A stretch of 64,000 nucleotides of DNA from Lentisalinibacter orientalis. GTDB taxonomy: Bacteria; Pseudomonadota; Gammaproteobacteria; Steroidobacterales; Woeseiaceae. The position numbers were made by a program, and so were the translations under genes. How positions within the stretch are numbered: the stretch's first letter is position 1; every line of letters starts with the position of its first letter. The notes beneath the pieces were generated by a model, which made no database searches, was not told the DNA's origin, and was given only the letters and a program-made list of their open reading frames with translations. The stretch covers positions 496,001-560,000 of the forward strand of contig NZ_JAPDRJ010000001.1 of the NCBI RefSeq assembly GCF_040706535.1, written 5' to 3'. Shown here one piece after another: positions 32,259-41,524 of the stretch.

Positions 32259-32726
32259 ATGCGTACGGCCGAATTCTGGCTGGACCGTTATTCCCGTCAT
32301 CACCGTCATCGGCTGAACCGCATGCTGCACGGCGTCGCCGTCCCGCTGGCGGTCGTCGGCCTCACCGGCCTGCTGTGGGCGCTGCCGGTCCCCGCTGCGT
32401 TCACCGATATCTCCCCGGCACTGAACTGGGGCACGGCGTTCCTGCTGTCGGCCGTGGTCTACTACTTCATCCTCTCCATCCCGCTGGCTATCGGGCTGCT
32501 GCCGTTCGTGCTGGCCGCCACCGGCATCCTGGGGCGCCTGGAAGGACTCTCGCCCGCGCTCTGGCAGACCTCGCTCACGCTGTTCCTGGCCGCGCTGGTG
32601 CTGCAGGCCGTCGGACACCTGCTGGAGGGCGGCCGGCTGCGGGTGCTCGAGGACCTGCACTACCTCATGATCGGCCCGGTATGGATGATGGCCGGCGCCT
32701 TCCGGCGCCTGGGTATACCGTACTGA
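32259..32726 (+). CDS. Mpo1-like (DUF962) membrane protein
   Basis: 155 residues, four hydrophobic segments. Begins RTAEFWLDRYSRHHRHRLNRMLHGVAVPL, the DUF962 signature with its conserved histidines (YxxxHxxxxNRxxHxxG pattern), and ends in AGHLLEGG-like VGHLLEGGRLRVLEDLHYLMIGPVWMM. Yeast Mpo1 is an iron-dependent dioxygenase of 2-hydroxy fatty acids; bacterial roles are untested. The ribosome site is AGGAGGAG. Divergent from the OmpA gene. Confidence 0.8.
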   Translation: MRTAEFWLDRYSRHHRHRLNRMLHGVAVPLAVVGLTGLLWALPVPAAFTDISPALNWGTAFLLSAVVYYFILSIPLAIGLLPFVLAATGILGRLEGLSPALWQTSLTLFLAALVLQAVGHLLEGGRLRVLEDLHYLMIGPVWMMAGAFRRLGIPY

Positions 32727-32826
32727 GACGGACGGCGCGGCCTCCCGTGGCCGTTGTTATACTTGCAGGCCGCCCCGAAGCGCCGCCGCTTCGCCCGTTC
32801 GAACGCCACACCCAGGAGGCCCGGCA

Positions 32827-34026
32827 GTGGCCAGCACACAACCCGCGAGCTCAGGCGCCGGCCGCAACCGGCTGGACCCCCTCGATCTCTACGACGTCGA
32901 CGCCGAACTCGGCGACGAGGAGCGCATGGTGCGGGACTCCGTGGCCCGCTTCGTCGACGACCGGGTGCTGCCCGTCATCCGGGAGTGCTTCGAGAAGCAT
33001 CTCTTCCCCCGGGACCTGATCCCCGAGGTGGCGGAACTGGGACTGCTCGGCAGCTCCATCGAGGGTTACGGCTGCGCCGGCCTGAACGGCGTCTCCTACG
33101 GCCTGATCTGCCAGCAGCTGGAGCGGGGCGACAGCGGCTTGAGGAGTTTCGTCTCGGTGCAGTCCAGCCTGGTGATGTATCCCATCCACGCCTTCGGCAG
33201 CGACGAGCAGAAGGAACGCTGGCTGCCGGCCCTGGCCACCGCCGAGGCCATCGGCTGCTTCGGACTCACCGAGCCCCAGGGCGGCTCGGACCCCGGCAAC
33301 ATGAAGACCCACGCGAAGCGCGACGGCGACGACTGGGTGCTGAACGGCGCGAAGATGTGGATCACCAACGCCCCCATCGCCGACGTGGCCGTGGTCTGGG
33401 CCATGACGCCGGAGGGCGTGCGCGGCTTCATCGTGGAAACGGATACGCCGGGCTTCGAGGCGCGGGAGATCCACGACAAGTTCTCCCTGCGCGCCTCCTC
33501 CACCGGCGCGCTGTTCCTGGACGACGTACGCGTGCCGGCCTCGGCCATGCTGCCGGGCGTGAAGGGCCTGAAGGGGCCGCTGTCCTGCCTGACCCAGGCC
33601 CGCTACGGCATCACCTGGGGCGCCATCGGCGCCGCCCAGGCCTGTCTCGCCGAGGTGCTCGCCTACACGGCCGAGCGGGAGATGTTCGGCCGGCCGCTGA
33701 ACCATACCCAGACCATCCAGATCCGCATGGCCGACATGGCCCGGCGCATCACCACCGCGCAGCTGCTATCGCTGCGTCTCGGCCGGCTCAAGGACAACGG
33801 CCGGCTGCAGCCGAGCCAGGTGTCGCTGGCCAAGTGGAACAACGTGCGCATGGCGCTCGACATCGCCCGGGACGCCCGCGACATCCTCGGCGGCAGCGGC
33901 ATCAGCGCCGAGTACGTGCCCATCCGACACATGCTGAACCTCGAGAGCGTGATCACCTACGAGGGCACCGAGACCGTCCACCAGCTCATCATCGGCAAGG
34001 AACTCACCGGCATCAATGCCTTCTGA
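32827..34026 (+). CDS. Acyl-CoA dehydrogenase, glutaryl-CoA dehydrogenase family
   Basis: 399 residues. FAD acyl-CoA dehydrogenase: SVQSSLVMYPIHAFGSDEQKERWLP, CFGLTEPQGGSDPGNMKT, KMWITNAPIADVAVVW, and the C-terminal SVITYEGTETVHQLIIGKELTGINAF carrying the catalytic-base Glu position. The pattern is that of GcdH, which oxidises and decarboxylates glutaryl-CoA to crotonyl-CoA (lysine and tryptophan breakdown). The start is GTG 32827 with AGGAGG eight bases upstream. The DinF-like gene begins 11 bp before its stop. Confidence 0.85.
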   Translation: MASTQPASSGAGRNRLDPLDLYDVDAELGDEERMVRDSVARFVDDRVLPVIRECFEKHLFPRDLIPEVAELGLLGSSIEGYGCAGLNGVSYGLICQQLERGDSGLRSFVSVQSSLVMYPIHAFGSDEQKERWLPALATAEAIGCFGLTEPQGGSDPGNMKTHAKRDGDDWVLNGAKMWITNAPIADVAVVWAMTPEGVRGFIVETDTPGFEAREIHDKFSLRASSTGALFLDDVRVPASAMLPGVKGLKGPLSCLTQARYGITWGAIGAAQACLAEVLAYTAEREMFGRPLNHTQTIQIRMADMARRITTAQLLSLRLGRLKDNGRLQPSQVSLAKWNNVRMALDIARDARDILGGSGISAEYVPIRHMLNLESVITYEGTETVHQLIIGKELTGINAF

Positions 34027-35407
34027 GGGGCATGCGCCGGGTGCCGGCCCGGCGAGCCCTGCCACCCCTCGTCCCAGACATGGGGACGTCTGGCGCATCG
34101 CCGCGCCGCTGATCCTGTCGAACATCTCGGTGCCGCTGCTCGGCATGGTGGACACCGCCGTGATGGGCCATCTCGAGGAGCCCTGGTATCTCGGCGCGGT
34201 GGCGGTCGGTGCCACCATCTTCAGCTTCCTCTACACCGGCGTGAACTTCCTGCGCATGGGCACGACGGGGCTCGCCGCCCAGGCCTGCGGCGCCCGCGAC
34301 GGTGCCGCCGTGCGCACCAGCATCGGCCAGGCGGTCATCGTCGCGCTGGCCATCGCGTTCGTCCTGATCGCGCTGCAGCAGCCGGCCGGCAGCATCGCGC
34401 TGGCGCTGCTCGGGCCCGGACCCGAGGTGGCGGAGTTCGCCCGCGTGTATTTCGACGTGCGCATCTGGAGCGCGCCGGCGACGCTGGCCAACTACGCCAT
34501 CGTCGGCTGGTTCATCGGCCTGCAGAACGCCCGCGTGCCGCTGGCCATCGTGCTGGTGATCAACCTCACCAACATCGTGCTCGACCTGGTGTTCGTGGTC
34601 GGGCTCGGCATGAAGACCGAGGGCGTGGCGCTGGCCTCGGTGATGGCGGAGTTCACCGGCCTGGCCGTCGGCCTCGGGTTCGTCGCCCGGGAACTGAAAC
34701 GCTGGCCCGGCCGCTTCGAGCGGGCCGCGCTCACCCGCATGGACAGGTACGGGCCGTTCTTCTCGGTGAACGGCAACCTGTTCCTGCGCACGATGGCGCT
34801 GATGTTCGCGCTGGGCTTCCTGACCGCCCGCAGCGCGCGCCTCGGCGACGTGCTGCTGGCCGCCAACGCCATCCTGCTGAACCTGCAGTATCTGCTCTCC
34901 TACGCCCTGGACGGCCTGGCCCACGCCGCCGAGGCCCTGGTGGGCAAGGCCATGGGCGAACGCAGCCGCGACAACCTGCGCCGCGCCGTGCGTCTCAGCC
35001 TGCTCTGGTCGCTGGCGGTCGCGGTGGCGTTATCCCTGTTCTACGCGCTCGCCGGCCCCGCCATCATCCGCCTGCTCACAGAACTGCCCGAGGTGGTGAG
35101 CGCGGCGCTGACCTACCTGCCCTGGCTGGTGGCCTCGCCGGTGGTCTCCGTGTGGAGCTTCCTCTACGACGGCGTCTTCGTCGGCGCCACCCGGGCGCGG
35201 GAGATGCGCAACATCATGGTGCTCTCCGCCTTCGGCGTCTTCGTGCCGGTCTGGTTCCTCACCCAGCCCTGGGGCAATCACGGCCTGTGGTTCGCATTCC
35301 TGGCCTTCATGGGGGCGCGGGGAATCGGCATGCACTGGTACTACCGCCGCGTGGTGGCCGATCCGTGGCCGACACCGCGGCGCTACGACGACCGGTCGGC
35401 CCCGTAG
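34016..35407 (+). CDS. dinF: DinF-type MATE family exporter
   Basis: 463 residues, 12 membrane segments. The N-terminal APLILSNISVPLLGMVDTAVMGHL and GAVAVGATIFSFLYTGVNFLRMGTTGLAAQA are DinF-like. MATE transporters export cationic or other small compounds using Na+ or H+ gradients; DinF substrates are debated. No LexA box was recognised before it. The start ATG 34016 overlaps the dehydrogenase stop, implying coupling. Confidence 0.85.
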   Translation: MPSEGHAPGAGPASPATPRPRHGDVWRIAAPLILSNISVPLLGMVDTAVMGHLEEPWYLGAVAVGATIFSFLYTGVNFLRMGTTGLAAQACGARDGAAVRTSIGQAVIVALAIAFVLIALQQPAGSIALALLGPGPEVAEFARVYFDVRIWSAPATLANYAIVGWFIGLQNARVPLAIVLVINLTNIVLDLVFVVGLGMKTEGVALASVMAEFTGLAVGLGFVARELKRWPGRFERAALTRMDRYGPFFSVNGNLFLRTMALMFALGFLTARSARLGDVLLAANAILLNLQYLLSYALDGLAHAAEALVGKAMGERSRDNLRRAVRLSLLWSLAVAVALSLFYALAGPAIIRLLTELPEVVSAALTYLPWLVASPVVSVWSFLYDGVFVGATRAREMRNIMVLSAFGVFVPVWFLTQPWGNHGLWFAFLAFMGARGIGMHWYYRRVVADPWPTPRRYDDRSAP

Positions 35408-35437
35408 TCTGCCCCACGGTCGGCCCGCCCGCCGCCC

Positions 35438-36802
35438 TCAGGCCGGGGTTCGCAGCATGTCCGCCTTCTGTCGCTCCACCTCACGCACCGCCCAGCGCCA
35501 GGCGCCGATGCCGCAGATGACGTTGGCGGCCGCGTAGGCGGCGAAGATGCCGGCGAAACCGGTCAGGGCCGAGCCCGCCCACGCCAGCGGCAGGTAGATG
35601 ACCACCATGCGCATGACGGAGACCACCACCGCGGGCAGCGGCCGCCCCATGCCGTTGAACGAGGCGTTCATCACCATGACCATGCCGGCCGTGCCGTAGC
35701 TGACGGGCACGATCAGGAAGTAGGTGGCCGCCACCGTCACCACGCGGGGCTCCTCGCTGAACAGCGCCGCCAGCGGCCGGCCGAACACCGCCAGCGCCAG
35801 CGCCAGCACCAGGCCGAGTCCCAGGCAGAAGCGGGTGCACAGCGACAGCGCCTCGATGATGCGCTCCGGCTTCCGTGCCGAGAGGTTCTGGCCGACGACG
35901 GGACCGATGATGGCCGACATGGCGAAGAAGGTGATCAGCGTCATGCCCTCGACCCGGCTGGCCACGCCGAAACCCGCCACCACCTCCGGCCCGTAGTCGG
36001 CGAGCATGGCCGTCACCACGCCGATGCTGACGGGGATGATGGCGTTGGTGCCCGCCGCCGGCAGACCGACGTGGAGGATGCGCCGCCAGGAGGCCCGGAT
36101 GGCGGCGAGCCCGGGCCATTCCAGCGTGAGCAGCCCGAGGCGGAAATGCAGCACCCAGATGGCGCCCACGAAGGCCGCGGCGCGGCCGATCAGCCCCGCC
36201 ACCGCCGCGCCGGTGAGCTCCATGCGCGGGAACGGACCGAGGCCGAAGATCAGCAGCGGATCCAGCGCCGCCGTGAGCAGCGCCGAGGCAATCATCAGCA
36301 TGCCCGGTATGCGCGCATCGCCCGTCGCCCGCAGCGAGGCCATGCCCACCATCGGCACCACCACGAACACCATGCCGGCGTACCACACCAGCATGTAGTC
36401 GCGGATCATCGGGATCATGTCCGGCGGGGCGCCCAGCAGGCGGAACAGCGGTTCGATGGTGAGCGCCCCGATCACGGCCAGCACCAGCGTGATCAGGAAG
36501 GCGAGCACCAGGGCGTCGGTGGCGATGCGCCGGGCCTGCTCCGGGTCGTGGGCGCCGATGGCCCGGGCCAGCACGGAGGAGGTGCCGGCGCCGAGGCCGA
36601 TGGCCACCGAGGACAGCGTGAATACCACCGGGAACGTGAACGCGATGGCCGCCAGCGGATCCGGCCCGAGCTGGCCGACGAACCAGGTGTCCACCAGGTA
36701 GACGCCCATAGTGGCCGAGATGCCGATCATCATCGGCAGCGTCATCGCCACGAGGTGGCCGCCGACCGGACCTTCGGTGAGCTTCGCTGTCTGCTGCCGC
36801 AT
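35438..36802 (-). CDS. MATE family efflux transporter
   Basis: 454 residues, 12 membrane segments in two homologous halves: TEGPVGGHLVAMTLPMMIGISATMGVYLVDTWFVGQLGPDPLAA (split over the first two helices) and ILHVGLPAAGTNAIIPVSIGVV. It belongs to the VmrA/NorM-like MatE superfamily but to a different branch from the adjacent DinF-like exporter, with which it converges 30 bp apart. Substrate unknown. Start ATG 36802. Confidence 0.85.
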   Translation of the reverse strand: MRQQTAKLTEGPVGGHLVAMTLPMMIGISATMGVYLVDTWFVGQLGPDPLAAIAFTFPVVFTLSSVAIGLGAGTSSVLARAIGAHDPEQARRIATDALVLAFLITLVLAVIGALTIEPLFRLLGAPPDMIPMIRDYMLVWYAGMVFVVVPMVGMASLRATGDARIPGMLMIASALLTAALDPLLIFGLGPFPRMELTGAAVAGLIGRAAAFVGAIWVLHFRLGLLTLEWPGLAAIRASWRRILHVGLPAAGTNAIIPVSIGVVTAMLADYGPEVVAGFGVASRVEGMTLITFFAMSAIIGPVVGQNLSARKPERIIEALSLCTRFCLGLGLVLALALAVFGRPLAALFSEEPRVVTVAATYFLIVPVSYGTAGMVMVMNASFNGMGRPLPAVVVSVMRMVVIYLPLAWAGSALTGFAGIFAAYAAANVICGIGAWRWAVREVERQKADMLRTPA

Positions 36803-36959
36803 GAGAGGATCGCCAACGCGCGGGGGCGGCTACTGTAACCGATGGCAGTGCCGCGGGCAGCGGCGGGCGGCCGCCGCCCGGCCGCAAGGCGCCGGCGTGT
36901 CGGTGTCCGCCGTCATCGGCGGCTGTTATCCTCGCGCCTCCCGGTGCCCCGAGAACCCC

Positions 36960-37406
36960 GTGAACATCGAACTGAGCCGCCGTATCCGCCGCGACATCCC
37001 CGCCGTCAGGGGCGCGGTCGCCGACCCCGGACGCCTGCCCGCGTGGCAGCCCACGCTGAAGGACGTGCGCACGCTCAGCGGTCGCCGCGGCGAGCCGGGC
37101 AGCGTCTGCGAGCTGGTCTACGACGAGAACGGCCGGGAGGTGCGGCTGGAGGAGACCGTCACGGACTCCCGCGAGCCGGAGTTGCTGGAGTTCACCTATC
37201 GGGGCGGACAGGCCGTCAGCCGCATCCGCCACTGGTTCGCGAGTCCCGCCCCGGGCGAGACCGTCTGGACGGTGCACTGCCGGTTCCGCTTCCAGGGATT
37301 CCGGGCGCGGCTGCTGGCACCCTTCATGAAGGGCCCCCTGCGCCGGCGCATCGACGGCGACATGGGCCGCCTGCAAGCGCTCCTCGAGCAGGAGGATTCG
37401 TCTTGA
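36960..37406 (+). CDS. SRPBCC (START-like) domain protein
   Basis: 148 residues from GTG 36960. The pattern of helix, beta-hairpins and long C-terminal helix fits polyketide-cyclase/SRPBCC proteins: RRIRRDIPAVRGAVADPGRLPAWQP, LEFTYRGGQAVSRIRHWF, and FRARLLAPFMKGPLRRRIDGDMGRLQALLE. Such domains bind hydrophobic ligands. The stop overlaps the next start (TTGA), so it is coupled to the NUDIX gene. Confidence 0.6.
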   Translation: MNIELSRRIRRDIPAVRGAVADPGRLPAWQPTLKDVRTLSGRRGEPGSVCELVYDENGREVRLEETVTDSREPELLEFTYRGGQAVSRIRHWFASPAPGETVWTVHCRFRFQGFRARLLAPFMKGPLRRRIDGDMGRLQALLEQEDSS

Positions 37407-37945
37407 CCTGGAAACGACTCACCTCGCGGACGGTGTACGAGAACGACTGGATCACGGTGTTCGAGGACGACGTCGTCAACCCGAACGGCGGGCACAACCG
37501 CTACGGCCACGTCCATTTCAAGAACCGGGCCATCGGCATCGTGCCCCTCTCCGACGAAGGCGATACCTGGCTGGTGGGCCAGCAGCGCTACACCCTGGGC
37601 GAGTGGTCCTGGGAGATCCCCATGGGCGGCTGCAGCGGCGAGGAACCGCTGCAGGCGGCGCAGCGCGAGCTGCAGGAAGAGACGGGCCTGACCGCGGAGC
37701 GCTGGCAGGAGGTGATGCGACTGCACACCAGCAACTCCATCACGGACGAGTCCGGTTTCGTGTTCCTCGCCGAAGAGCTCTCGACAGGGGAGCCCGCCTT
37801 CGACGAGACCGAGAAGCTCGCGATCCGCCGGCTGCCGCTCGCCGACGCGGTGCGCATGGTGATGGCCGGCGAGATCACGGACGCCATCAGCGCGGCCGGG
37901 CTGCTGCGGGTGTGGCTGGGTCGCCAGCCGTCCGCTCTGCCGTGA
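37403..37945 (+). CDS. NUDIX hydrolase
   Basis: 180 residues. NUDIX box GGCSGEEPLQAAQRELQEETGL (residues about 73-94): the RELQEETGL catalytic part is intact while the glycine-to-first-Glu spacing looks one residue short. Overall pattern (WSWEIPMGG, ESGFVFLAEEL) resembles ADP-ribose/ADP-sugar pyrophosphatases. The start is TTG 37403 with AGGAGG seven bases upstream. The 3' end overlaps the convergent sortase gene by 59 bp. Confidence 0.8.
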   Translation: MTWKRLTSRTVYENDWITVFEDDVVNPNGGHNRYGHVHFKNRAIGIVPLSDEGDTWLVGQQRYTLGEWSWEIPMGGCSGEEPLQAAQRELQEETGLTAERWQEVMRLHTSNSITDESGFVFLAEELSTGEPAFDETEKLAIRRLPLADAVRMVMAGEITDAISAAGLLRVWLGRQPSALP

Positions 37946-38489
37946 CCAGGTAGCGCAGCGGGCCGCCCGGACGCGCCGCGTCGAAGGGATAGCAGGTCAC
38001 CAGCGTCAGCCGGTCGTCGGGGTCGTCGAGACCGATGCCGTCCGTGCGCGCATCCAGCACCTCGCTGCCGGTCACCCGGTAGCGCAGCCGGCGGCCGTCG
38101 GCAATCTCCAGCTCCAGCTCGTCCCCGGGCTCCAGTTCGGCCAGGAAGCGGAAATGGGTGTCGCGGTGACCCACCAGCACGGTGTTGCCGGCCGCGCCGG
38201 GCGCCGCGCTGGCCTCCAGGTGACCGGGGCCGAAGGCGAGCGTGCGGCCGCTGCCGCCGGACAGCACCACGAGGTCCACCATGCCGCCGATCGCGGCCAG
38301 CCGTGCCACCGGAAAGGTATCGGCCCAGGGCCACGGGTGTACCGCCTGCGCCCCTGTCCGGGTCTCCTCCCAGGCCTCGCGCAGCAGGCTCTGGGCCGCC
38401 CAGGCCTTCAGCGGCAGCCAGGCGCCCGCGCCCAACTGCCAGAGTCCGATGGCGAGCACCGCGGCCACGGCGAGGCGCTCAGGCCGCAC
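37887..38489 (-). CDS. Class GN sortase of the dedicated proteobacterial system
   Basis: 200 residues. N-terminal membrane anchor (7-27) and sortase domain with catalytic His108 (VGHRDTHF), Cys166 in the TLVTC signature (162-166) and Arg179 (GGPLRYLV). In Gram-negatives this class (GN) is found with a single VIT/VWA substrate gene, here immediately upstream and overlapping by 11 bp. Predicted to cleave the LPATG signal of that protein; the acceptor is unknown. GTG start. Confidence 0.9.
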   Translation of the reverse strand: MRPERLAVAAVLAIGLWQLGAGAWLPLKAWAAQSLLREAWEETRTGAQAVHPWPWADTFPVARLAAIGGMVDLVVLSGGSGRTLAFGPGHLEASAAPGAAGNTVLVGHRDTHFRFLAELEPGDELELEIADGRRLRYRVTGSEVLDARTDGIGLDDPDDRLTLVTCYPFDAARPGGPLRYLVTAERTAGDPATPAAARPR

Positions 38490-40611
38490 GGCAGCGCCTG
38501 ACGTCCTGCACCCGCAGCCCGACGAGCAGGCCGAGGCCGAGGAGCAGACAGACGAGGCCGATCATGCGGCGCAGCGGGGCGGGCGTGCCGGTGGCGGGCA
38601 GGTTGTACACGGCCGCCGTCTGGCCCCGGGGCAGCAGTGACGGGACCCGCCCTTCCTGCAGCCCCGCGCCGACGGGGCGCGACGGGCTGCGGTCGACGGC
38701 CACCAGGCTGGTGTAGCCGCTGACCAGGTGATGATCGAGCGCGGTCCTGACGATCTCCGCCCGGATGCGGTCCTCCGGCGCGCCGGCGCGGCGGGCATCC
38801 TCCAGCGCCTCGATGCGTGACCGCGCCCAGAGCTTGCCGACGCCCGGATAGGCCCGCGCCTCGTCGAACACCAGCTGGCGCATCCAGTAGCCGTCGCCCT
38901 GCCGGCCGCTCACCGTCACCAAGGCGCCCGGCGGCGGCGGCCGCTCGAAGCGCGCGCTCACCATCAGCGGCTCGCCGTGGTAGAGGTCGGGCACGGGCGC
39001 GGGGTAGACCTCGGCGGCCGCGCCGGCCGGCCAGTCCACGGCGATGTCGGTCAGAGCCGGGCGCTCGAGCCGGCGGAACAGCCGCTCCATGCGCCCGCTT
39101 ACCTCGCCGGCGTCGCCGATCACCAGCGCCGAGCCCCGGCCCGCCGCGGCGGCCTTGCGCATGAACCACCGGTTCGGCGCGGAACCAATCGCCACCGTGA
39201 ACAGCCGCGACTCGCCCAGCCGCGCGCGGATGAGCTCCAGCAGTGCCGACTCGTTGCCGACGCTGCCGTCCGTGATGAAGACGATCTGACGCAGCCGTCC
39301 CGAGGCGCCAGGCCGCAGGGCGGCGGCGAGCGCCGGCTCCATCTCAGTGCCGCCTTCGGCCGCAAGATCCGCCACCAGCTCCAGCGCCTCTTGCCGCCAC
39401 AGCCGTTCGCCGGGCACCGGCGCCGGGAAGAAGGCCCGGGTGCGGCTGTTGAACTCGATGACGTTGAACCGGTCCTCCGGCCGCAGCCGCGACAGCGCCA
39501 TCGACAGGGCCGCCTTCGCCTGCTCCAGCGAGGCGCCGTGCATGGAACCGGAGGTGTCGACGACGAAGACCAGTTCCCGTGGGGGGGCCGGAGCGCCGCG
39601 AGGCTCCTCGCCGTGGGGCGGCTGAAAGAACAGTAGCCAGGTCCGGGCGCCGGCTTCGCCGGTGCCGCGGAAGAGGGTCGCGGCGGGCATGGCGCCGGGC
39701 AGCGGACGCCAGGCGATCTCCAGATCCCGGTCCATGGGCACGTCGCGGCCGTCGAAGCCGATGCGCCAGGCCCGGCCTTCCCGGGCCGTCCGCAGCGGAT
39801 GGTAGCGGCCGGTGACCCCGGCCAGTTCCACGCCGGCGTCGATGACGCCCTCCAGCGTAAGGCGGTGGCCGTCCGAGCGTGTGGCCATCGCCGGGGCAAA
39901 GGGCGGGCTGATGGCTTCGGCATCGGGCACCTGATCGGTGCCCGCGTCGCGATCTCCCTCGCCGGGCTCGAGCGCACGCCCCGGGATGTAGCGCGGGGTG
40001 AGCGTCAGCGGCAGATGCAGGCCGTACTCGCCGTCGTCGTAGTCCACCGTCTGCTGCCAGGCGATCTCGATCTCCACGGTCTCGCCCGGGCCCACGTTGG
40101 CCAGCCGGGTGGTGAACAGGTTCGGGCGCTGGCGGTCCACCAGCACGGTGCGGCGGCCGGCCTCCCTTGCCTCGCGATACACGCGCTCGGCCTCGGCCTT
40201 CTCCCGGATCTCGCCCTCTATCACGGTGCTGCCGTAGCGCATGGTGAGTTCGTCGACGGCGGCACCGGCGGGCAGCGGGAAGGTATAGACGCCCTCCACC
40301 CAGCCGTCCCGGTCGTTGCGGAAGCGCTGGGTGAGCCGCACCCGGGCGATCAGTCCGCTCACCTCCAGATGCACCGCCGAGGAGAGATGCGGCGCGGCGC
40401 TCGCCCGGCCGTCGCCCTGCCACTCCAGGGGCGACGCGGCGACCACCCCGGCCATCAGGAACAGGCAGGCGAGGGCTGCCGCCGTCGCCACCGCCATCGC
40501 CACCGCCCTTGCCAGCATCCCCGCCAGCGCCATGGCAATGGCCGGCGCTGCCGCCGGCTCCGCCGCCTGCGTCCGCCGCACCGTCGCCGTGTCTCCGTTC
40601 GAGCGTCTCAT
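38479..40611 (-). CDS. Sortase target protein with VIT and VWA domains
   Basis: 710 residues. Long signal/anchor region (to about residue 60, ending VVAAS), VIT domain (about 65-200) as in inter-alpha-trypsin inhibitor heavy chains, VWA domain (about 345-520) with MIDAS motif DTSGS (352-356), and a sorting signal LPATG (671-675) followed by a hydrophobic helix and the basic tail RVQDVRRCR. It matches the marine proteobacterial sortase target family. The ATG at 40611 has GGAGGAGG upstream. Probably a surface or envelope adhesin; real function undescribed. Confidence 0.9.
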   Translation of the reverse strand: MRRSNGDTATVRRTQAAEPAAAPAIAMALAGMLARAVAMAVATAAALACLFLMAGVVAASPLEWQGDGRASAAPHLSSAVHLEVSGLIARVRLTQRFRNDRDGWVEGVYTFPLPAGAAVDELTMRYGSTVIEGEIREKAEAERVYREAREAGRRTVLVDRQRPNLFTTRLANVGPGETVEIEIAWQQTVDYDDGEYGLHLPLTLTPRYIPGRALEPGEGDRDAGTDQVPDAEAISPPFAPAMATRSDGHRLTLEGVIDAGVELAGVTGRYHPLRTAREGRAWRIGFDGRDVPMDRDLEIAWRPLPGAMPAATLFRGTGEAGARTWLLFFQPPHGEEPRGAPAPPRELVFVVDTSGSMHGASLEQAKAALSMALSRLRPEDRFNVIEFNSRTRAFFPAPVPGERLWRQEALELVADLAAEGGTEMEPALAAALRPGASGRLRQIVFITDGSVGNESALLELIRARLGESRLFTVAIGSAPNRWFMRKAAAAGRGSALVIGDAGEVSGRMERLFRRLERPALTDIAVDWPAGAAAEVYPAPVPDLYHGEPLMVSARFERPPPPGALVTVSGRQGDGYWMRQLVFDEARAYPGVGKLWARSRIEALEDARRAGAPEDRIRAEIVRTALDHHLVSGYTSLVAVDRSPSRPVGAGLQEGRVPSLLPRGQTAAVYNLPATGTPAPLRRMIGLVCLLLGLGLLVGLRVQDVRRCRAA

Positions 40612-40712
40612 CGGCCTGCCTCCTCCGGATACCTGTCCACTTCCCATGGCATCGATTGCAGCAGGCCAACGGGGCAGGGCGCGGCCGGCTCCATGGCACA
40701 TCGCGGACGGAA

Positions 40713-40728
40713 TGTGGCAAATTGTGGC
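40713..40728. promoter_or_regulatory. Direct repeat, candidate response-regulator site
   Basis: TGTGGC-N4-TGTGGC, a direct repeat with 10-bp period, in the 184-bp divergent region between the sortase-target gene and the response-regulator gene. OmpR-family regulators bind such tandem sites; assignment is inference. Confidence 0.45.
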
Positions 40729-40795
40729 GTTCCCCCTGTCGCGACGGCCGTCACCAGGCCGGTCGCGACCCCGTCGCCAGACCACGGAGCCGCCG

Positions 40796-41485
40796 GTGAA
40801 GAGACGTATCGCCATCGTCGAGGACGAGCCCGCCATCCGCGAGAACTACGCGGCCGCCTTCCGTCGGGAGGGCTACGAGGTGGAAGGCTGGGGCGACCGG
40901 CACTCGGCGCTGGAGTCCTTCCACGCGCGCCTGCCGGACCTGGTGATCATCGACGTGAACCTGGCCGACGACGTCGAGGGCGGCTTCGAGCTGTGCCGGG
41001 AGCTGCGGGGCATGTCCGCCGCCGTCCCCATCCTGTTCCTCACCGCCCGGGACAGCGAGCTGGACGCCATATCCGGCCTGCGCCTCGGCGCCGACGACTA
41101 CCTCACCAAGGACATCAGCCTGCCCCACCTGCTGGCCCGGGTGGCCGCGCTGTTCCGCCGCCTGGAGGCGGTGAGCGGCGGCGGCGACGAGACCGTCATC
41201 CGCCGCGGCGAGCTGGAGATCGACGTGGACCGGCTGGCCGTGCGCTGGCGGGGCCAGCCCGTGCCGCTCACGCTCACCGAGTTCTGGCTGGTGCATGCGC
41301 TGGCCCGCTATCCGGGCCACGTGCGCAACCGTCAGCAGCTCATGGACGCGGCCAGCGTCGTGCTGGACGACAACACGATCACGTCCCACATCAAGCGCAT
41401 CCGGCGGAAGTTCCAGTCCCTGGATCCGGAGTTCGGCGCCATCGACACGGTCTACGGCGTGGGCTACCGCTGGCTCGCGGACTGA
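40796..41485 (+). CDS. pdsR: OmpR-family response regulator of the dedicated sortase system
   Basis: 229 residues. Receiver domain with acidic pocket (VEDEP), phospho-acceptor Asp53 (VIIDVNLADD), conserved Thr (FLTARDS) and Lys (LTKDISL). The C-terminal winged helix (about 130-229) ends in TVYGVGYRW. It matches the proteobacterial dedicated sortase system response regulator. The GTG at 40796 with GGAG upstream decides the start. Divergent from the target-sortase pair, followed by its kinase. Confidence 0.88.
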   Translation: MKRRIAIVEDEPAIRENYAAAFRREGYEVEGWGDRHSALESFHARLPDLVIIDVNLADDVEGGFELCRELRGMSAAVPILFLTARDSELDAISGLRLGADDYLTKDISLPHLLARVAALFRRLEAVSGGGDETVIRRGELEIDVDRLAVRWRGQPVPLTLTEFWLVHALARYPGHVRNRQQLMDAASVVLDDNTITSHIKRIRRKFQSLDPEFGAIDTVYGVGYRWLAD

Positions 41486-41524
41486 CGGCCGGGCAGTCCC
41501 GGGACCGGCCAGGAAACCGCCGAC

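Noticed and set aside
33995..34060. LexA box before the dinF-like gene
   Set aside because: No CTG-N10-CAG-type palindrome with conserved flanks was seen; the gene overlaps the preceding one.
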